Part shown: positions 24,560 through 32,358 of the stretch, piece by piece
Position numbering within the stretch: the stretch's first letter is position 1
How the letters are laid out: each line of letters starts with the position of its first letter
Origin: Geothermobacter ehrlichii
GTDB lineage: Bacteria > Desulfobacterota > Desulfuromonadia > Desulfuromonadales > Geothermobacteraceae
DNA: 64,000 bases
Assembly (NCBI RefSeq): GCF_008124615.1
Contig: NZ_VNIB01000012.1
Coordinates: 1 to 64,000 of the forward strand
Direction: 5' to 3'
Made by a program: the position numbers and the translations under genes
The notes under the pieces: model-generated
The model's database searches: none
The model's input: the letters and a program-made list of their open reading frames with translations, nothing else
What the model was told of the DNA's origin: nothing

Positions 24560-25780
24560 CTATCGGGGCTCTGAAAACTCGACGCCCTCGGGGTAGAGCC
24601 TAGGGAAATAGTAGCCGGCGACACTGGCCGGGAAGAACAGTCGAACCGGCCCTTTTTCACTGTCGGAAACAAGCAGTTTTCTGTCCAGCAGGCTTTTGAG
24701 GATACGGCGGGCGGTCCGCTCGGGGCGTCCCGTTATTCGGGCTGCCTCCCCGCGAGGGACTTCACCGCGCAACAGGGCTTCACGAAGCAGGTAGGCGGCC
24801 TCGGGTGCCAGTTCTCCGAAGCTCACCTGACGCTCCACGTATCCGGTCATCCTTTTTTGCAGACCGTCAAGCTCCAACAGGTCGGACATGAAATGGACCT
24901 GATCGAGGGCCATTTCCAGGAAGAAGGTACAGAAGGCGACCAGCCCACGGTTCGACAGGTTGCCGCGTCCATCCAGATCCCCCTGCCGGTGCGCGTCGGC
25001 TCCCGCCAGGGCAGCCAGGTAGGCTTCCCGGTTACGGGCAAGCCCCCGCGATACGGTCCACAGGCCATGGCCGTCGATTTGTGCCCTGATCAGGTAGGCG
25101 TGAGTGAACAGACGGGTGACCCGACCGTTCCCATCCAGAAACGGATGTATCCAGGCAAGGCGATGGTGGGAAGCCGCCGCCGCGATGACCTTGTTGACGG
25201 CGTTCAGCCTCTCGGGGCTGTACACCGCTTGGAAGCGGGACAAAAAATCGGGCAGGGCATGATGGCTAGGAGCGACATGGCGTCCGACGGTCACGTCCTC
25301 CTGGCGCAGCTCACCGGGGACCACCTGCTTGGTCGACCCGTCCGGAGCCTGGACATGGCAGAACTCCTCGGGCAATCGCGCGTAGAACTCCCGGTGAATC
25401 CAGCACAGAAAGTCATGTGAGCAAATATCCAGATCGGGGGATTTCCGCAACCTGGCTTCGATAAGCCTCTGCACTTCGATATGGGCGGCGCTTTCCATCT
25501 GCATGGCCCGTTTGGCCGGGTCGTGGGAATAGTCCCTGGCCAGGGCGCGTTCGATGTCGACCGGGTGGGTGTTGTGCCCCTCGATCAGGTTCGAGTAGTA
25601 GCTGTTCATCGAACGGACCAGCTCGACAACCGCCCGCCTTGTGACCGGGTGCAGAAACGAACTCAGGGCCGCCGAACGGCGGATGACCTCGACGGCCAGA
25701 TCGGTCAGGCTCGAATCGCCGACAGAAGGGAGCAATGGCTCCATTTCGGAGATGTTGCTGTACAGGGATGTTTCTGCCAT
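24560..25780 (-). CDS. Second Fic-family protein
   Basis: The 406-residue protein has an intact Fic motif (IHPFLDGNGRVTR, near residue 217) and an inhibitory segment (SNLIEGH, near 65). A C-terminal winged-helix region (GEAARITGRPERTARRILKS) is present. It differs from the neighbouring Fic protein in its N-terminal domain, so the pair is not a simple tandem duplication. It is probably a self-regulated or toxin-like cargo gene. Confidence 0.9.
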   Translation of the reverse strand: MAETSLYSNISEMEPLLPSVGDSSLTDLAVEVIRRSAALSSFLHPVTRRAVVELVRSMNSYYSNLIEGHNTHPVDIERALARDYSHDPAKRAMQMESAAHIEVQRLIEARLRKSPDLDICSHDFLCWIHREFYARLPEEFCHVQAPDGSTKQVVPGELRQEDVTVGRHVAPSHHALPDFLSRFQAVYSPERLNAVNKVIAAAASHHRLAWIHPFLDGNGRVTRLFTHAYLIRAQIDGHGLWTVSRGLARNREAYLAALAGADAHRQGDLDGRGNLSNRGLVAFCTFFLEMALDQVHFMSDLLELDGLQKRMTGYVERQVSFGELAPEAAYLLREALLRGEVPRGEAARITGRPERTARRILKSLLDRKLLVSDSEKGPVRLFFPASVAGYYFPRLYPEGVEFSEPR

Positions 25781-25936
25781 CCGGATTACCCTTGACGCCT
25801 GGACTTGGCCGATGTTCTGGCCGAAGTTGCTTTTAGGAAATTAAAGCCATAGCTGCACTTTAACTGCATATCAAGTGTTTTTCAAGGGAGTTTTTGGCCG
25901 ATTCTGTGGCCGATTGCAAGTGGCGGAATCTTTTTC

Positions 25937-25964
25937 TTGACAGCCCAGATGAGATTTTTACAAT
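25937..25964 (+). promoter_or_regulatory. Sigma-70-like promoter for the recombination operon
   Basis: TTGACA (25937-25942) and TACAAT (25959-25964) are separated by 16 bases. This is the best promoter match before the ssb-bet operon and would give a ~400-nt untranslated leader. Confidence 0.55.
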
Positions 25965-26236
25965 GGAGGCAATATTCCACTCTACCTCCAAGTAGAGACT
26001 CCTGCCCGCCAGGACAAACTTTCAGGGAAAGCCCCTGATCGAAAAGCCCCAGGCATGGGACGAACCCTGTGCAGGGAGAAACCGTAGCCCGGTGACCCGA
26101 TCCGCACGCGACAGCGGACTCCCCTGCATGATTACAGCGCCGCGCCACCGTCCACCGTGGACACTCGCGGCTGACAACCACCCCACGTGAGCCTGTTTCT
26201 CGCACGCTCACACACACAACCAGAAACTTTCCGAAC

Positions 26237-26272
26237 CAACCCATTCAGGCAGCCGCCTCAATGGGTTTTTCT
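26237..26272 (+). terminator. Intrinsic terminator inside the leader (possible attenuator)
   Basis: ACCCATTcAGGC / GCCTcAATGGGT is followed by TTTTTCTTT, about 100 bases before ssb and well downstream of the predicted promoter. Either it closes a short leader RNA or it attenuates the operon. Confidence 0.6.
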
Positions 26273-26294
26273 TTGCCCGGAAATCATCAACCAT

Positions 26295-26373
26295 CCCGGC
26301 AGCGGGGAGCATCTTCCCCCTTGCGGGGTGGATTCCTTTCTGCCGGGGCAACCCACAGAAAGGAGGTCAAAGC
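26295..26373 (+). promoter_or_regulatory. Switch-like structured leader before ssb
   Basis: CCCGGCAG (26295) can pair with CTGCCGGG (26340). The overlapping CCTTTCTG (26335) can instead pair with CAGAAAGG (26356), which contains the start of the AAAGGAGG ribosome binding site. The two pairings exclude one another. Confidence 0.55.
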
Positions 26374-26769
26374 ATGTACAACAAAGTCACTCTCGTAGGT
26401 CGCATCGGCAGGGAACCCGAATACCGGGCCACCAAACAGGGAGCCGGCGTGCTTTCATTTCCGCTGGCAACCTGGGAACGGTACAGAAAGGAAGACGGGG
26501 AATATGCCGAAAAGACGGAATGGCACCAGATCGTCGCCTGGGAACCATTGGCCAACAACTTTCTGCTCTACCTGACCCAGAGAGGCGATGAGCCGAAAGG
26601 GAAAGGTCTGCTGGTTCTCGTCGAAGGCTCGATCCGGCACCGCAGATACCAGGACAAGGACGGGAATACCAGGTATGTGACGGAAATCAGGGCGGACGAA
26701 ATCAAGGCCCTGCCGTCACAGAAAAACGGCGACAGCAACCGCGCCGAAGACAGCGACATTCCGTTCTGA
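26374..26769 (+). CDS. ssb: Single-stranded DNA-binding protein (SSB)
   Basis: This 131-residue OB-fold protein coats single-stranded DNA during transfer and recombination. It starts [18 protein letters not shown] and keeps the aromatic DNA-contact positions. It ends in DSDIPF, the acidic tip by which SSB recruits partner proteins. It is the first gene of the recombination operon, upstream of bet. An AAAGGAGG site precedes the ATG. Confidence 0.93.
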   Translation: MYNKVTLVGRIGREPEYRATKQGAGVLSFPLATWERYRKEDGEYAEKTEWHQIVAWEPLANNFLLYLTQRGDEPKGKGLLVLVEGSIRHRRYQDKDGNTRYVTEIRADEIKALPSQKNGDSNRAEDSDIPF

Positions 26770-26793
26770 CAACCAATTCACGTAACCCGCCCC

Positions 26794-26876
26794 GCAGGGG
26801 AGACATCGACTCTCCCCGGAAGGGGTGCGTCTGTCTCCCCTGTGTGGCTCCAGCCAACAGGAAGGAGGCAGACAGC
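26794..26876 (+). promoter_or_regulatory. Switch-like structured leader before bet
   Basis: Arm 1 CAGGGGAGACA can pair with arm 2 TCTCCCC (26811 region) or with arm 3 TGTCTCCCCTG (about 26832). Arm 3, starting CTGTCTCC, also pairs with the GGAGGCAGACAG ribosome binding site region ending at 26875. Confidence 0.6.
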
Positions 26877-27905
26877 ATGACCACTCAACTCGCAACCACG
26901 ACCAGTCACGCTCTCGCCCCGCCGTCCGTTCTGGACGGAGAAAAGATCGCGCTTCTGAAGCGGACGATCTGCAAGGGAGCAACCGACGATGAACTACAGC
27001 TTTTCATCAACCAGTGCAACCGCACTGGCCTGGACCCCTTCGCCCGCCAGATCCACGCCATCAAGAGGTGGGACTCCAGCCAGAACCGGGAAGTCATGAC
27101 CATCCAGACTTCCATCGACGGTTTCCGGCTCATCGCCGAGCGCACCGGCAAGTACGCCGGCCAGCTCGGCCCCTACTGGTGTGGCAAGGACGGCAGATGG
27201 GTCGAGGTCTGGCTGAACGAAACCACGCCACCCTTCGCCGCGAAGGTGGGCGTCATCCGCAAGGATTTCAAGGAACCCCTGTGGGCCGTCGCCAGGTTCA
27301 GCACCTACGCTCAGCGGACCAAAAAGGGGGAACTCACCAGATTCTGGGCGAACATGCCGGATCTGATGATCGCCAAGGTCGCCGAGGCCCTGGCCATCAG
27401 AAGGGCGTTCCCGCAGGACCTGTCGGGCATCTATCTCCACGAAGAGATGGACCAGGCCGGCGAACCTGTCCAGGAATTTCCGCCTACGGGCATGAACGGC
27501 CAGACCGACAACCCACCGCCAGCGCCCGGCCCGGACGAATCCCAGGAAGGCGAAGTCCTGATCTCCAAGGGGCAGATCGCCACCCTGGAAAGGATGATCC
27601 GGGAATCCGGCGCGGACCGGCAGAAATTCCTTGAATACCTCGGCGTCACGGCCCTGGAAGAGCTGCCGCACAGCCAGTACAAGGAGGCATGCGACGCCCT
27701 GCGGAGGAAGATGAACGGAGAACCGATCAAGCCTCCGCGCAGCGTTGATGCCATCCTGTCGGCCCTGGCCGCTCACCGGATTCAGGCGAAGCTGTCTGAG
27801 GACGGCAGGACCGTCTACGCCGAGAGCTACGAACACCGGAACCTGCTCAAGAGCATGGGCTTCCGGTGGGACAAAACCATGAAGATGTGGGCCATGACCT
27901 TCTAG
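26877..27905 (+). CDS. bet: Bet/RecT-family single-strand annealing protein
   Basis: This phage-lambda Bet-like annealase (342 residues) pairs homologous single strands. The family core is visible: [20 protein letters not shown], then [20 protein letters not shown] and [20 protein letters not shown]. An added C-terminal region (about 255-342) carries a helical segment and an aromatic tail ([17 protein letters not shown]). Together with SSB and the downstream nuclease it forms a Red-like recombination system, as also found on SXT/R391 ICEs. The ATG at 26877 follows GGAGG. Confidence 0.92.
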   Translation: MTTQLATTTSHALAPPSVLDGEKIALLKRTICKGATDDELQLFINQCNRTGLDPFARQIHAIKRWDSSQNREVMTIQTSIDGFRLIAERTGKYAGQLGPYWCGKDGRWVEVWLNETTPPFAAKVGVIRKDFKEPLWAVARFSTYAQRTKKGELTRFWANMPDLMIAKVAEALAIRRAFPQDLSGIYLHEEMDQAGEPVQEFPPTGMNGQTDNPPPAPGPDESQEGEVLISKGQIATLERMIRESGADRQKFLEYLGVTALEELPHSQYKEACDALRRKMNGEPIKPPRSVDAILSALAAHRIQAKLSEDGRTVYAESYEHRNLLKSMGFRWDKTMKMWAMTF

Positions 27906-27935
27906 GAAGGCCCCAAGCAGCACACCAACACCCTT

Positions 27936-28015
27936 CACAGGGGAGACAGCGAATCTCCCCGGAAGGGGCGCGTCTTGTCTCCCCTGTGTCCAACACAGAC
28001 AAGGAGGCAAGACCC
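27936..28015 (+). promoter_or_regulatory. Switch-like structured leader before microprotein 1
   Basis: Arm 1 CACAGGGGAGACA (27936) pairs perfectly over 13 bases with TGTCTCCCCTGTG, or over 7 with the nearer TCTCCCC. The third arm (GTCTTGTCTCC) also pairs with the GGAGGCAAGAC ribosome binding site. This is the clearest example of the exclusive pairings. Confidence 0.65.
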
Positions 28016-28129
28016 ATGATCGAGAACATCCTTTTAGCGCTCGCCAACGTCCGCATCAAAAACATCCTGACCGGCACCATCCTCGGCTCCAGCCTCGTTG
28101 CCGCCATGTGCATCGGAGGACTGGTATGA
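28016..28129 (+). CDS. 37-residue membrane microprotein 1
   Basis: This is a single hydrophobic helix (NILTGTILGSSLVAAMCIGG) after a short amphipathic start. It is paralogous to the microprotein at 28783: both share the pattern ALxNVxxxNIxTGxxxGSxxVAA. An AAGGAGG site precedes the ATG and the stop overlaps the next start (ATGA), which supports translation. Confidence 0.65.
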   Translation: MIENILLALANVRIKNILTGTILGSSLVAAMCIGGLV

Positions 28130-28317
28130 AAGGGGCGCTCGTGCCAACGGTCATACGGGGAAAGGAATTTCCGAACTACCGGACCTGCCCGGAGTGTGGG
28201 ACGGACTTTCCTCTGGATGCCAGGAGAGGAATCCCCAGGTGCAACGGCGTCCTGATTAACAGGTGTCCGTGGTGCCGGGAGGACAGCCGGCCCTGGAGAA
28301 ACGGACGTGGGATATGA
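28126..28317 (+). CDS. Small zinc-ribbon-like protein
   Basis: The 63-residue product has two CxxC knuckles (TCPECGTDF and RCPWCRED), a zinc-ribbon layout. It overlaps both neighbours by four bases and is thus coupled in the operon. Its function is unknown. Confidence 0.65.
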   Translation: MKGALVPTVIRGKEFPNYRTCPECGTDFPLDARRGIPRCNGVLINRCPWCREDSRPWRNGRGI

Positions 28318-28703
28318 ACGTGAACCCCAGAACCCGAGAAGACCTTGAGGCGTTGGGGTATCGAACAGACGGGGACTGTTTCGTTGTGGCGTTCCGTCTC
28401 GTCATGGACATGGAGGGGGCAACCCTCGTTCATGGCGAAGTCAGCCACGGCGACTTTCCCGAGCTGCGGTTCACCCACGCCTGGATCGAACAACAGGTCG
28501 AGCTGCTTCCCGGCATCAGGATGACCCTGGTGATCGACAGGTCCAACGGCAGGAACGTCCAGATTCCGAAAGAACTGTACTACCTGTTCGGGCGCATTGT
28601 CGACGAGCCGGGCAAGCTCGCCAGGTACACAAGGGACCAGGCCCGCCGCATGGCTTTCGAGACTGGGCACTACGGCCCTTGGGACCTGGACAACGATTTC
28701 TGA
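28314..28703 (+). CDS. Hypothetical protein (129 aa)
   Basis: This is a soluble mixed alpha/beta protein (CFVVAFRLVMDMEGATLVHG, then LRFTHAWIE). No family is recognised with confidence. The start at 28314 overlaps the previous stop. It ends just before a structured leader. Confidence 0.65.
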   Translation: MNVNPRTREDLEALGYRTDGDCFVVAFRLVMDMEGATLVHGEVSHGDFPELRFTHAWIEQQVELLPGIRMTLVIDRSNGRNVQIPKELYYLFGRIVDEPGKLARYTRDQARRMAFETGHYGPWDLDNDF

Positions 28704-28712
28704 ACCGACCCC

Positions 28713-28782
28713 GCAGGGGAGACAACGCGCTCCCCGCCAGGGGCCTTGTCTCCCCTGTGAACCATCACAAGGAGACAAGGAC
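28713..28782 (+). promoter_or_regulatory. Switch-like structured leader before microprotein 2
   Basis: Arm 1 CAGGGGAGACAA pairs with TTGTCTCCCCTG or with the nearer CTCCCC. The third arm CCTTGTCTCC pairs perfectly with GGAGACAAGG at the ribosome binding site. Sequence changes in all arms match the stem, unlike the other leaders. Confidence 0.65.
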
Positions 28783-28887
28783 ATGGAAAACTTCATTTTC
28801 GCTCTGCTCAATGTAAATCACAGGAACATCGTCACCGGCGTGGCCTTCGGCTCGCTCGTTGTCGCGGCCCTGGCCTTCACCCGGTAG
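28783..28887 (+). CDS. 34-residue membrane microprotein 2
   Basis: This is a paralogue of the microprotein at 28016 (NVNHRNIVTGVAFGSLVVAA against NVRIKNILTGTILGSSLVAA). It is a single hydrophobic helix ending in TR. Its conserved pattern and its own leader argue that it is a real gene. Confidence 0.6.
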   Translation: MENFIFALLNVNHRNIVTGVAFGSLVVAALAFTR

Positions 28888-28925
28888 CCAGCGGCTTTTC
28901 CTTCGTGGTAGAAAGGAGGAGCCGG

Positions 28926-29366
28926 ATGGCAGGACGACAACTTGAGGATTACGTCATGACCTACTTCAACCCGGACCTTTCGGCTCTCGACCGATTCAAC
29001 ATCATCAGCCGCCTCGTCTGCCAGGATGAGGTAGCGGTAAGCCTGCTGGAAAAGCTCATTTCATCTGCCGAACACTACTTCTCAAAGGTAGTTGAAATGG
29101 AAACCCGGGTCAGGCTCGCCCGACTGAGGATTGATGGCGAAGAGTTGCGGGAGCTGACTGAGGTCCTGGACAAGAACCGGACTATGGCTCACGAAGCCCT
29201 GATTTCCGATCTGCATGTATTCAACCGCTATCTGATGAAAAACTACGAGGACGCTCCGGTTGGCGGAATCTTCAGCAAGGACCCGGATGCCATCCGCAAC
29301 CGCGTGGCAGTAGCGGACTGGGCCGGAGAACTGCTGGCCGCCATTTACCAGGAGCGCCGAAAGTAA
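28926..29366 (+). CDS. Hypothetical helical protein (146 aa)
   Basis: This largely alpha-helical soluble protein (SALDRFNIISRLVCQDEVAV, then LLEKLISSAEHYFSKVVEME) has no recognised catalytic motif. The ATG at 28926 follows AAAGGAGGAG. A terminator-like hairpin follows at about 29402. The function is unknown. Confidence 0.7.
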   Translation: MAGRQLEDYVMTYFNPDLSALDRFNIISRLVCQDEVAVSLLEKLISSAEHYFSKVVEMETRVRLARLRIDGEELRELTEVLDKNRTMAHEALISDLHVFNRYLMKNYEDAPVGGIFSKDPDAIRNRVAVADWAGELLAAIYQERRK

Positions 29367-29401
29367 TCATCGGATAGTCCATCATCAACAAGGAACACCA
29401 A

Positions 29402-29476
29402 CCCCACGAGGGGCGGGACGAAAGCCCCCCTCGCGGGGTTTTTCGTGTCCGCCCCTTGCCATTTACGGAGGCGGAC
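29402..29476 (+). promoter_or_regulatory. Leader with terminator-like hairpin before the exonuclease gene
   Basis: The first hairpin (CGAGGGG / CCCCTCG, then GGGG-TTTTT) looks like an intrinsic terminator. Beyond it TGTCCGCC (29446) pairs perfectly with GGCGGACA (29470), which overlaps the ribosome binding site and start codon. Confidence 0.55.
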
Positions 29477-30451
29477 ATGAGCAAGCTTCAGGCATTTCTC
29501 GAAAACGCCCTTCGCGAACAGTCCAAAAAGAACAGCAGCCACCTTGGGGATCGCAGCAGGTACGTTGGAGCGTCCGACATCGCCGGCTGCCCCCGCAAGG
29601 CGGTTCTGTCCAAGATCAACCCGCAGCCCCATGACGCGGCCACGTTGCTGCGCTTCTCTCGGGGACACGCGGCCGAAGATCTGATCGACAGCATCTTCCG
29701 GGCCGGTGGCCTGACTCCGCAGCGCGAAGTCGAACTGAGCCACCCGGACTTCCCGGAGATCAAGTGTCACATCGACTTCCTGTTCCACTCCAGGGCCAGC
29801 GGCCGCTTTCACGTCATGGAACTGAAAACGGTCGGCGGCATCCCCGATGCTCCCTACGAGGGATGGGTCAACCAGCTCCATGTCCAGATGGGACTCTTGG
29901 AGCTGAACAACCCAGGCGCACCCATCGGCGGAAGCATCCTGGCGGTCGACCTGAACGCCGGGGAGTGGAGGGAATTCAACTCCTACACGCCTAACAGGGT
30001 CCTGTTCGACGCCCTGATTACCAAGGGCCGGCACATTCTGGCCTCGCTCAAACAGCCGGAAAAAGCCCAGGCCGAGCCTGGCCGTCTGTGCGGCTCCTGC
30101 GACTACCGCGCGGACTGCCCGGCCTTTACGGAAGGTGCGGTGGAGATCCCCGGAGAGATCCGGACCCTCGCCGCCCGCTACCTGGAGAAGACCGAAACGA
30201 AAAAGGCCCTCGACAGGGACATCCGGGAACTGAAAGAGGAGATCCTTGGCTTCACCGGGCCGGACTTCAGGGGGCTGTCGGACTCGTTTCAGGTCTGCGC
30301 CTTCGAGGTCGGACCCTCTGAGACCGTGGACACCAGGCGCCTCAAGGAGAAGTTCCCGGAGGCCTACGAGAAGGTGAAGAAGGAACGCGCCGGATACACC
30401 CGGCTCGAAGTCACCAGAGTCGAGAAGAAGGCTGCCAAGGCTGCGGCCTGA
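29477..30451 (+). CDS. PD-(D/E)XK exonuclease (Cas4/AddB/YqaJ-like), Bet partner
   Basis: This nuclease of the PD-(D/E)XK superfamily (about 324 residues) has the active-site pattern CHIDFLF ... HVMELKTVGG (the E-x-K motif near residue 118). A conserved early cysteine (DIAGCPRKAVL) and a late cluster (LCGSCDYRADCPAF) resemble the 4Fe-4S cage of Cas4 and AddB nucleases. With SSB and Bet it would supply single strands for Red-type recombination. The ATG at 29477 follows GGAGG. Confidence 0.85.
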   Translation: MSKLQAFLENALREQSKKNSSHLGDRSRYVGASDIAGCPRKAVLSKINPQPHDAATLLRFSRGHAAEDLIDSIFRAGGLTPQREVELSHPDFPEIKCHIDFLFHSRASGRFHVMELKTVGGIPDAPYEGWVNQLHVQMGLLELNNPGAPIGGSILAVDLNAGEWREFNSYTPNRVLFDALITKGRHILASLKQPEKAQAEPGRLCGSCDYRADCPAFTEGAVEIPGEIRTLAARYLEKTETKKALDRDIRELKEEILGFTGPDFRGLSDSFQVCAFEVGPSETVDTRRLKEKFPEAYEKVKKERAGYTRLEVTRVEKKAAKAAA

Positions 30452-30461
30452 CTCAGAACAA

Positions 30462-30543
30462 CCCCCACCAGGGGCGCTTTATGCCGCCCCGTTGGGGGAC
30501 TCCTTTCCGGAGCGGCGTATCGCGCCCCGGAAAGGAGAAGCCC
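30462..30543 (+). promoter_or_regulatory. Structured leader before a small membrane protein
   Basis: CAGGGGCG / CGCCCCGTTG forms the first hairpin. CTCCTTTCCGG (30500) pairs perfectly with CCGGAAAGGAG (30527), which includes the ribosome binding site. Confidence 0.55.
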
Positions 30544-30699
30544 ATGTTCAAGAACAGGTCGCTGCTGGTGGTGGTGATCCTGAGCCTGGTACTGCTGGCC
30601 CTTATGGTCACGCCCAGGCCGAAGGAAAACAGCCGGCAGTTTGCCGAAGCCTACGCCGACTATCGCCAGATGCGGGAGGTGTCGTCATGGTCGCGCTGA
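30544..30699 (+). CDS. Single-pass membrane small protein (51 aa)
   Basis: One transmembrane helix (LLVVVILSLVLLALMV) near the N-terminus is followed by a short hydrophilic tail. It follows an AAAGGAG site and overlaps the next gene by 13 bases. The function is unknown. Confidence 0.6.
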   Translation: MFKNRSLLVVVILSLVLLALMVTPRPKENSRQFAEAYADYRQMREVSSWSR

Positions 30700-30878
30700 C
30701 GAAACACGCCGCCAACCGCATCCTCGAAAGAAACATCCCCTTCGACGCCGTTGAAGCCTGCCGTATCGCCGCCCCGATCCTGAACGAGAACCCCCTGCGG
30801 TTCCGTTACCGGGGCCTGGTCATCGTCGCCAGAAAGGCGGGAGGCATTCCCCGGATCATCTCGGTCTGGAAGGCGTGA
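30687..30878 (+). CDS. DUF4258-like small protein
   Basis: The 63-residue product starts VALTKHAANRILERNIP and ends RIISVWKA. This recalls DUF4258 proteins (small, RelE-like fold in some toxin groups), with H-A-x-x-R at the start and a C-terminal beta strand. No antitoxin partner is evident. The call is tentative. Confidence 0.55.
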   Translation: MVALTKHAANRILERNIPFDAVEACRIAAPILNENPLRFRYRGLVIVARKAGGIPRIISVWKA

Positions 30879-30902
30879 AGGTGAAACCTGACAGGAACTG
30901 AC

Positions 30903-30990
30903 CACCCCAGGTCCGGGGGAAGACTTCTCTTCCCCGGACGGGGGAGACGTGTCTTCCCCCCGGTCGAACATCGACAAGGAGGAAGACACG
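30903..30990 (+). promoter_or_regulatory. Switch-like structured leader before the MoxR-type ATPase
   Basis: GTCCGGGGGAAGA (30911) forms a near-perfect hairpin with TCTTCCCCGGAC. GTGTCTTCC (30949) pairs perfectly with GGAAGACAC (30981-30989) just before the ATG. Arm 1 (CCGGGGGAAGAC) can also pair with the third arm. Confidence 0.65.
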
Positions 30991-31920
30991 ATGACGCCAA
31001 AGCAATACAGCATCGCCAAGACCTTCGGTCTGGAAGGCATCCCCGAAGAGCTGACGGTTCGCGGCTATGCCGAACGGACTCCGTTCGTCCCGGCTATCGA
31101 CCCTGACTATCAGTTTCGCAAGGACCTCCTTTCGGACATTCTCGCCTGGCACATGCTCGGCGGAATTGAAGGTCTGTACCTGACCGGCCCCACCGGGTCC
31201 GGGAAATCCACCCTGGTCACCCAGGTCGCCGCCCGGCTGAACATTCCCGTTCACCGGGTCACCGCCCACAGTCGGCTGGAAACGCCGGAGCTGGTCGGTC
31301 ACCACGCCCTGGTCAACGGCTCCATGACCTTCGTCGACGGGCCGCTGACCACGGCCATGCGGGAGGGGCACTGGTTCCTTCTCGACGAGATCGATCTGCT
31401 CGACCCGGCGACGGCCGCCGGCCTGAACGGGATCGTCGAGGGTTCGCCCCTGGTGATTCCCGAAAAGGGCGGGGAGATGGTCGTTCCCGCTCCCGGCTTC
31501 TGCTTCATCGCCACCGGGAACACGGCAGGTTCCGGTGACCAGACGGGACTGTACCAGGGAACCCTGCGCCAGAACCTGGCGTTCATGGACCGCTTCTGGA
31601 TGGTCGAGGTCGGCTATCCGGAAGAGGAACAGGAACGGACCATCCTGGCGAAGGCCGCGCCCGGCATCCCGGAGGAAATCAGAAGCGGCATGATCGCCTA
31701 CGCCACGGAGGTGCGAAAGCTCTTCATGGCGGGACAGATCGAAGTCACCCTCTCCACCCGGACCCTGGTCCGGTGGGCCAGGCTGGCGGAATTCTTCCGA
31801 CCGCTGGCCAGCCAGGGAAAGAACCCGCTCCACCACGCTCTTGAGCGGGCCTTCACCTTCCGGGCTTCACCCGAAACGCGCGACGCGCTGGCGGAGATCG
31901 CGCAGCGCATCTTCGGGTAG
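30991..31920 (+). CDS. MoxR/CobS-type AAA+ ATPase
   Basis: This AAA_5-family ATPase (309 residues) has Walker A (GPTGSGKST, near residue 68) and Walker B (HWFLLDEIDLLDP, near 127). Sensor regions (FIATGNTAG) also match. MoxR/CobS proteins are remodelling ATPases that work with a VWA-domain partner, and the CobT-like VWA gene at 33390 is that partner here. The DUF3150-like gene between them completes a trio seen on phages and ICEs. The ATG at 30991 follows GGAGGA. Confidence 0.88.
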   Translation: MTPKQYSIAKTFGLEGIPEELTVRGYAERTPFVPAIDPDYQFRKDLLSDILAWHMLGGIEGLYLTGPTGSGKSTLVTQVAARLNIPVHRVTAHSRLETPELVGHHALVNGSMTFVDGPLTTAMREGHWFLLDEIDLLDPATAAGLNGIVEGSPLVIPEKGGEMVVPAPGFCFIATGNTAGSGDQTGLYQGTLRQNLAFMDRFWMVEVGYPEEEQERTILAKAAPGIPEEIRSGMIAYATEVRKLFMAGQIEVTLSTRTLVRWARLAEFFRPLASQGKNPLHHALERAFTFRASPETRDALAEIAQRIFG

Positions 31921-31929
31921 GAGGGGGCC

Positions 31930-32256
31930 ATGCAAATCCACCTGAGATTCGACAACCCGAATGGCACACAGAAAGACTGGATCGCCGAGGACCGCCCCGA
32001 TGGACTCCATATCTGGTGGGGCAGGACTGGCAGCACTCTCCAGTCGAGGGTGGTTCCAGCGCACAAGTGCCACCTGACCCCTCGGGACGAACTTCTGAAG
32101 CGTGCCGCCAGCAAACAGGCGAAGGGCTACTACGTGGTGTCCAGAATCCACGAACCCGGAGAAGAGACGCCACCGCCCGAACCGCCCGAGAACAACACTG
32201 TAAGCGAAGCCCTGTCCCGCTGGATCAACGGCGGGGTGAGTGCTTCGTGGTTTTAA
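31930..32256 (+). CDS. WGR-domain-like protein
   Basis: The 108-residue product shows the WGR pattern: IWWGRTGSTLQSRVVPAHKC followed by KQAKGYYVVS. WGR domains bind nucleic acid in PARPs and some MolR-type proteins. It follows the ATPase by nine bases with a GGAGGGGG site, so it belongs to the same module. Confidence 0.65.
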   Translation: MQIHLRFDNPNGTQKDWIAEDRPDGLHIWWGRTGSTLQSRVVPAHKCHLTPRDELLKRAASKQAKGYYVVSRIHEPGEETPPPEPPENNTVSEALSRWINGGVSASWF

Positions 32257-32280
32257 CCGCACCAACCGACTATCAACCAA

Positions 32281-32358
32281 CCCCGGCACGGGGGAGACAT
32301 TCTCCCCTGGCGGGGATGGTGTCTCTCCCGTGTCCATCTCGGACAAGGAGAAGACACC
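32281..32358 (+). promoter_or_regulatory. Switch-like structured leader before the DUF3150-like gene
   Basis: Arm 1 (CACGGGGGAGACA) can pair with TCTCCCC or with the third arm (TGTCTCTCCCGTG). GGTGTCTCTCC pairs with GGAGAAGACACC at the ribosome binding site (32347-32358). Confidence 0.6.
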
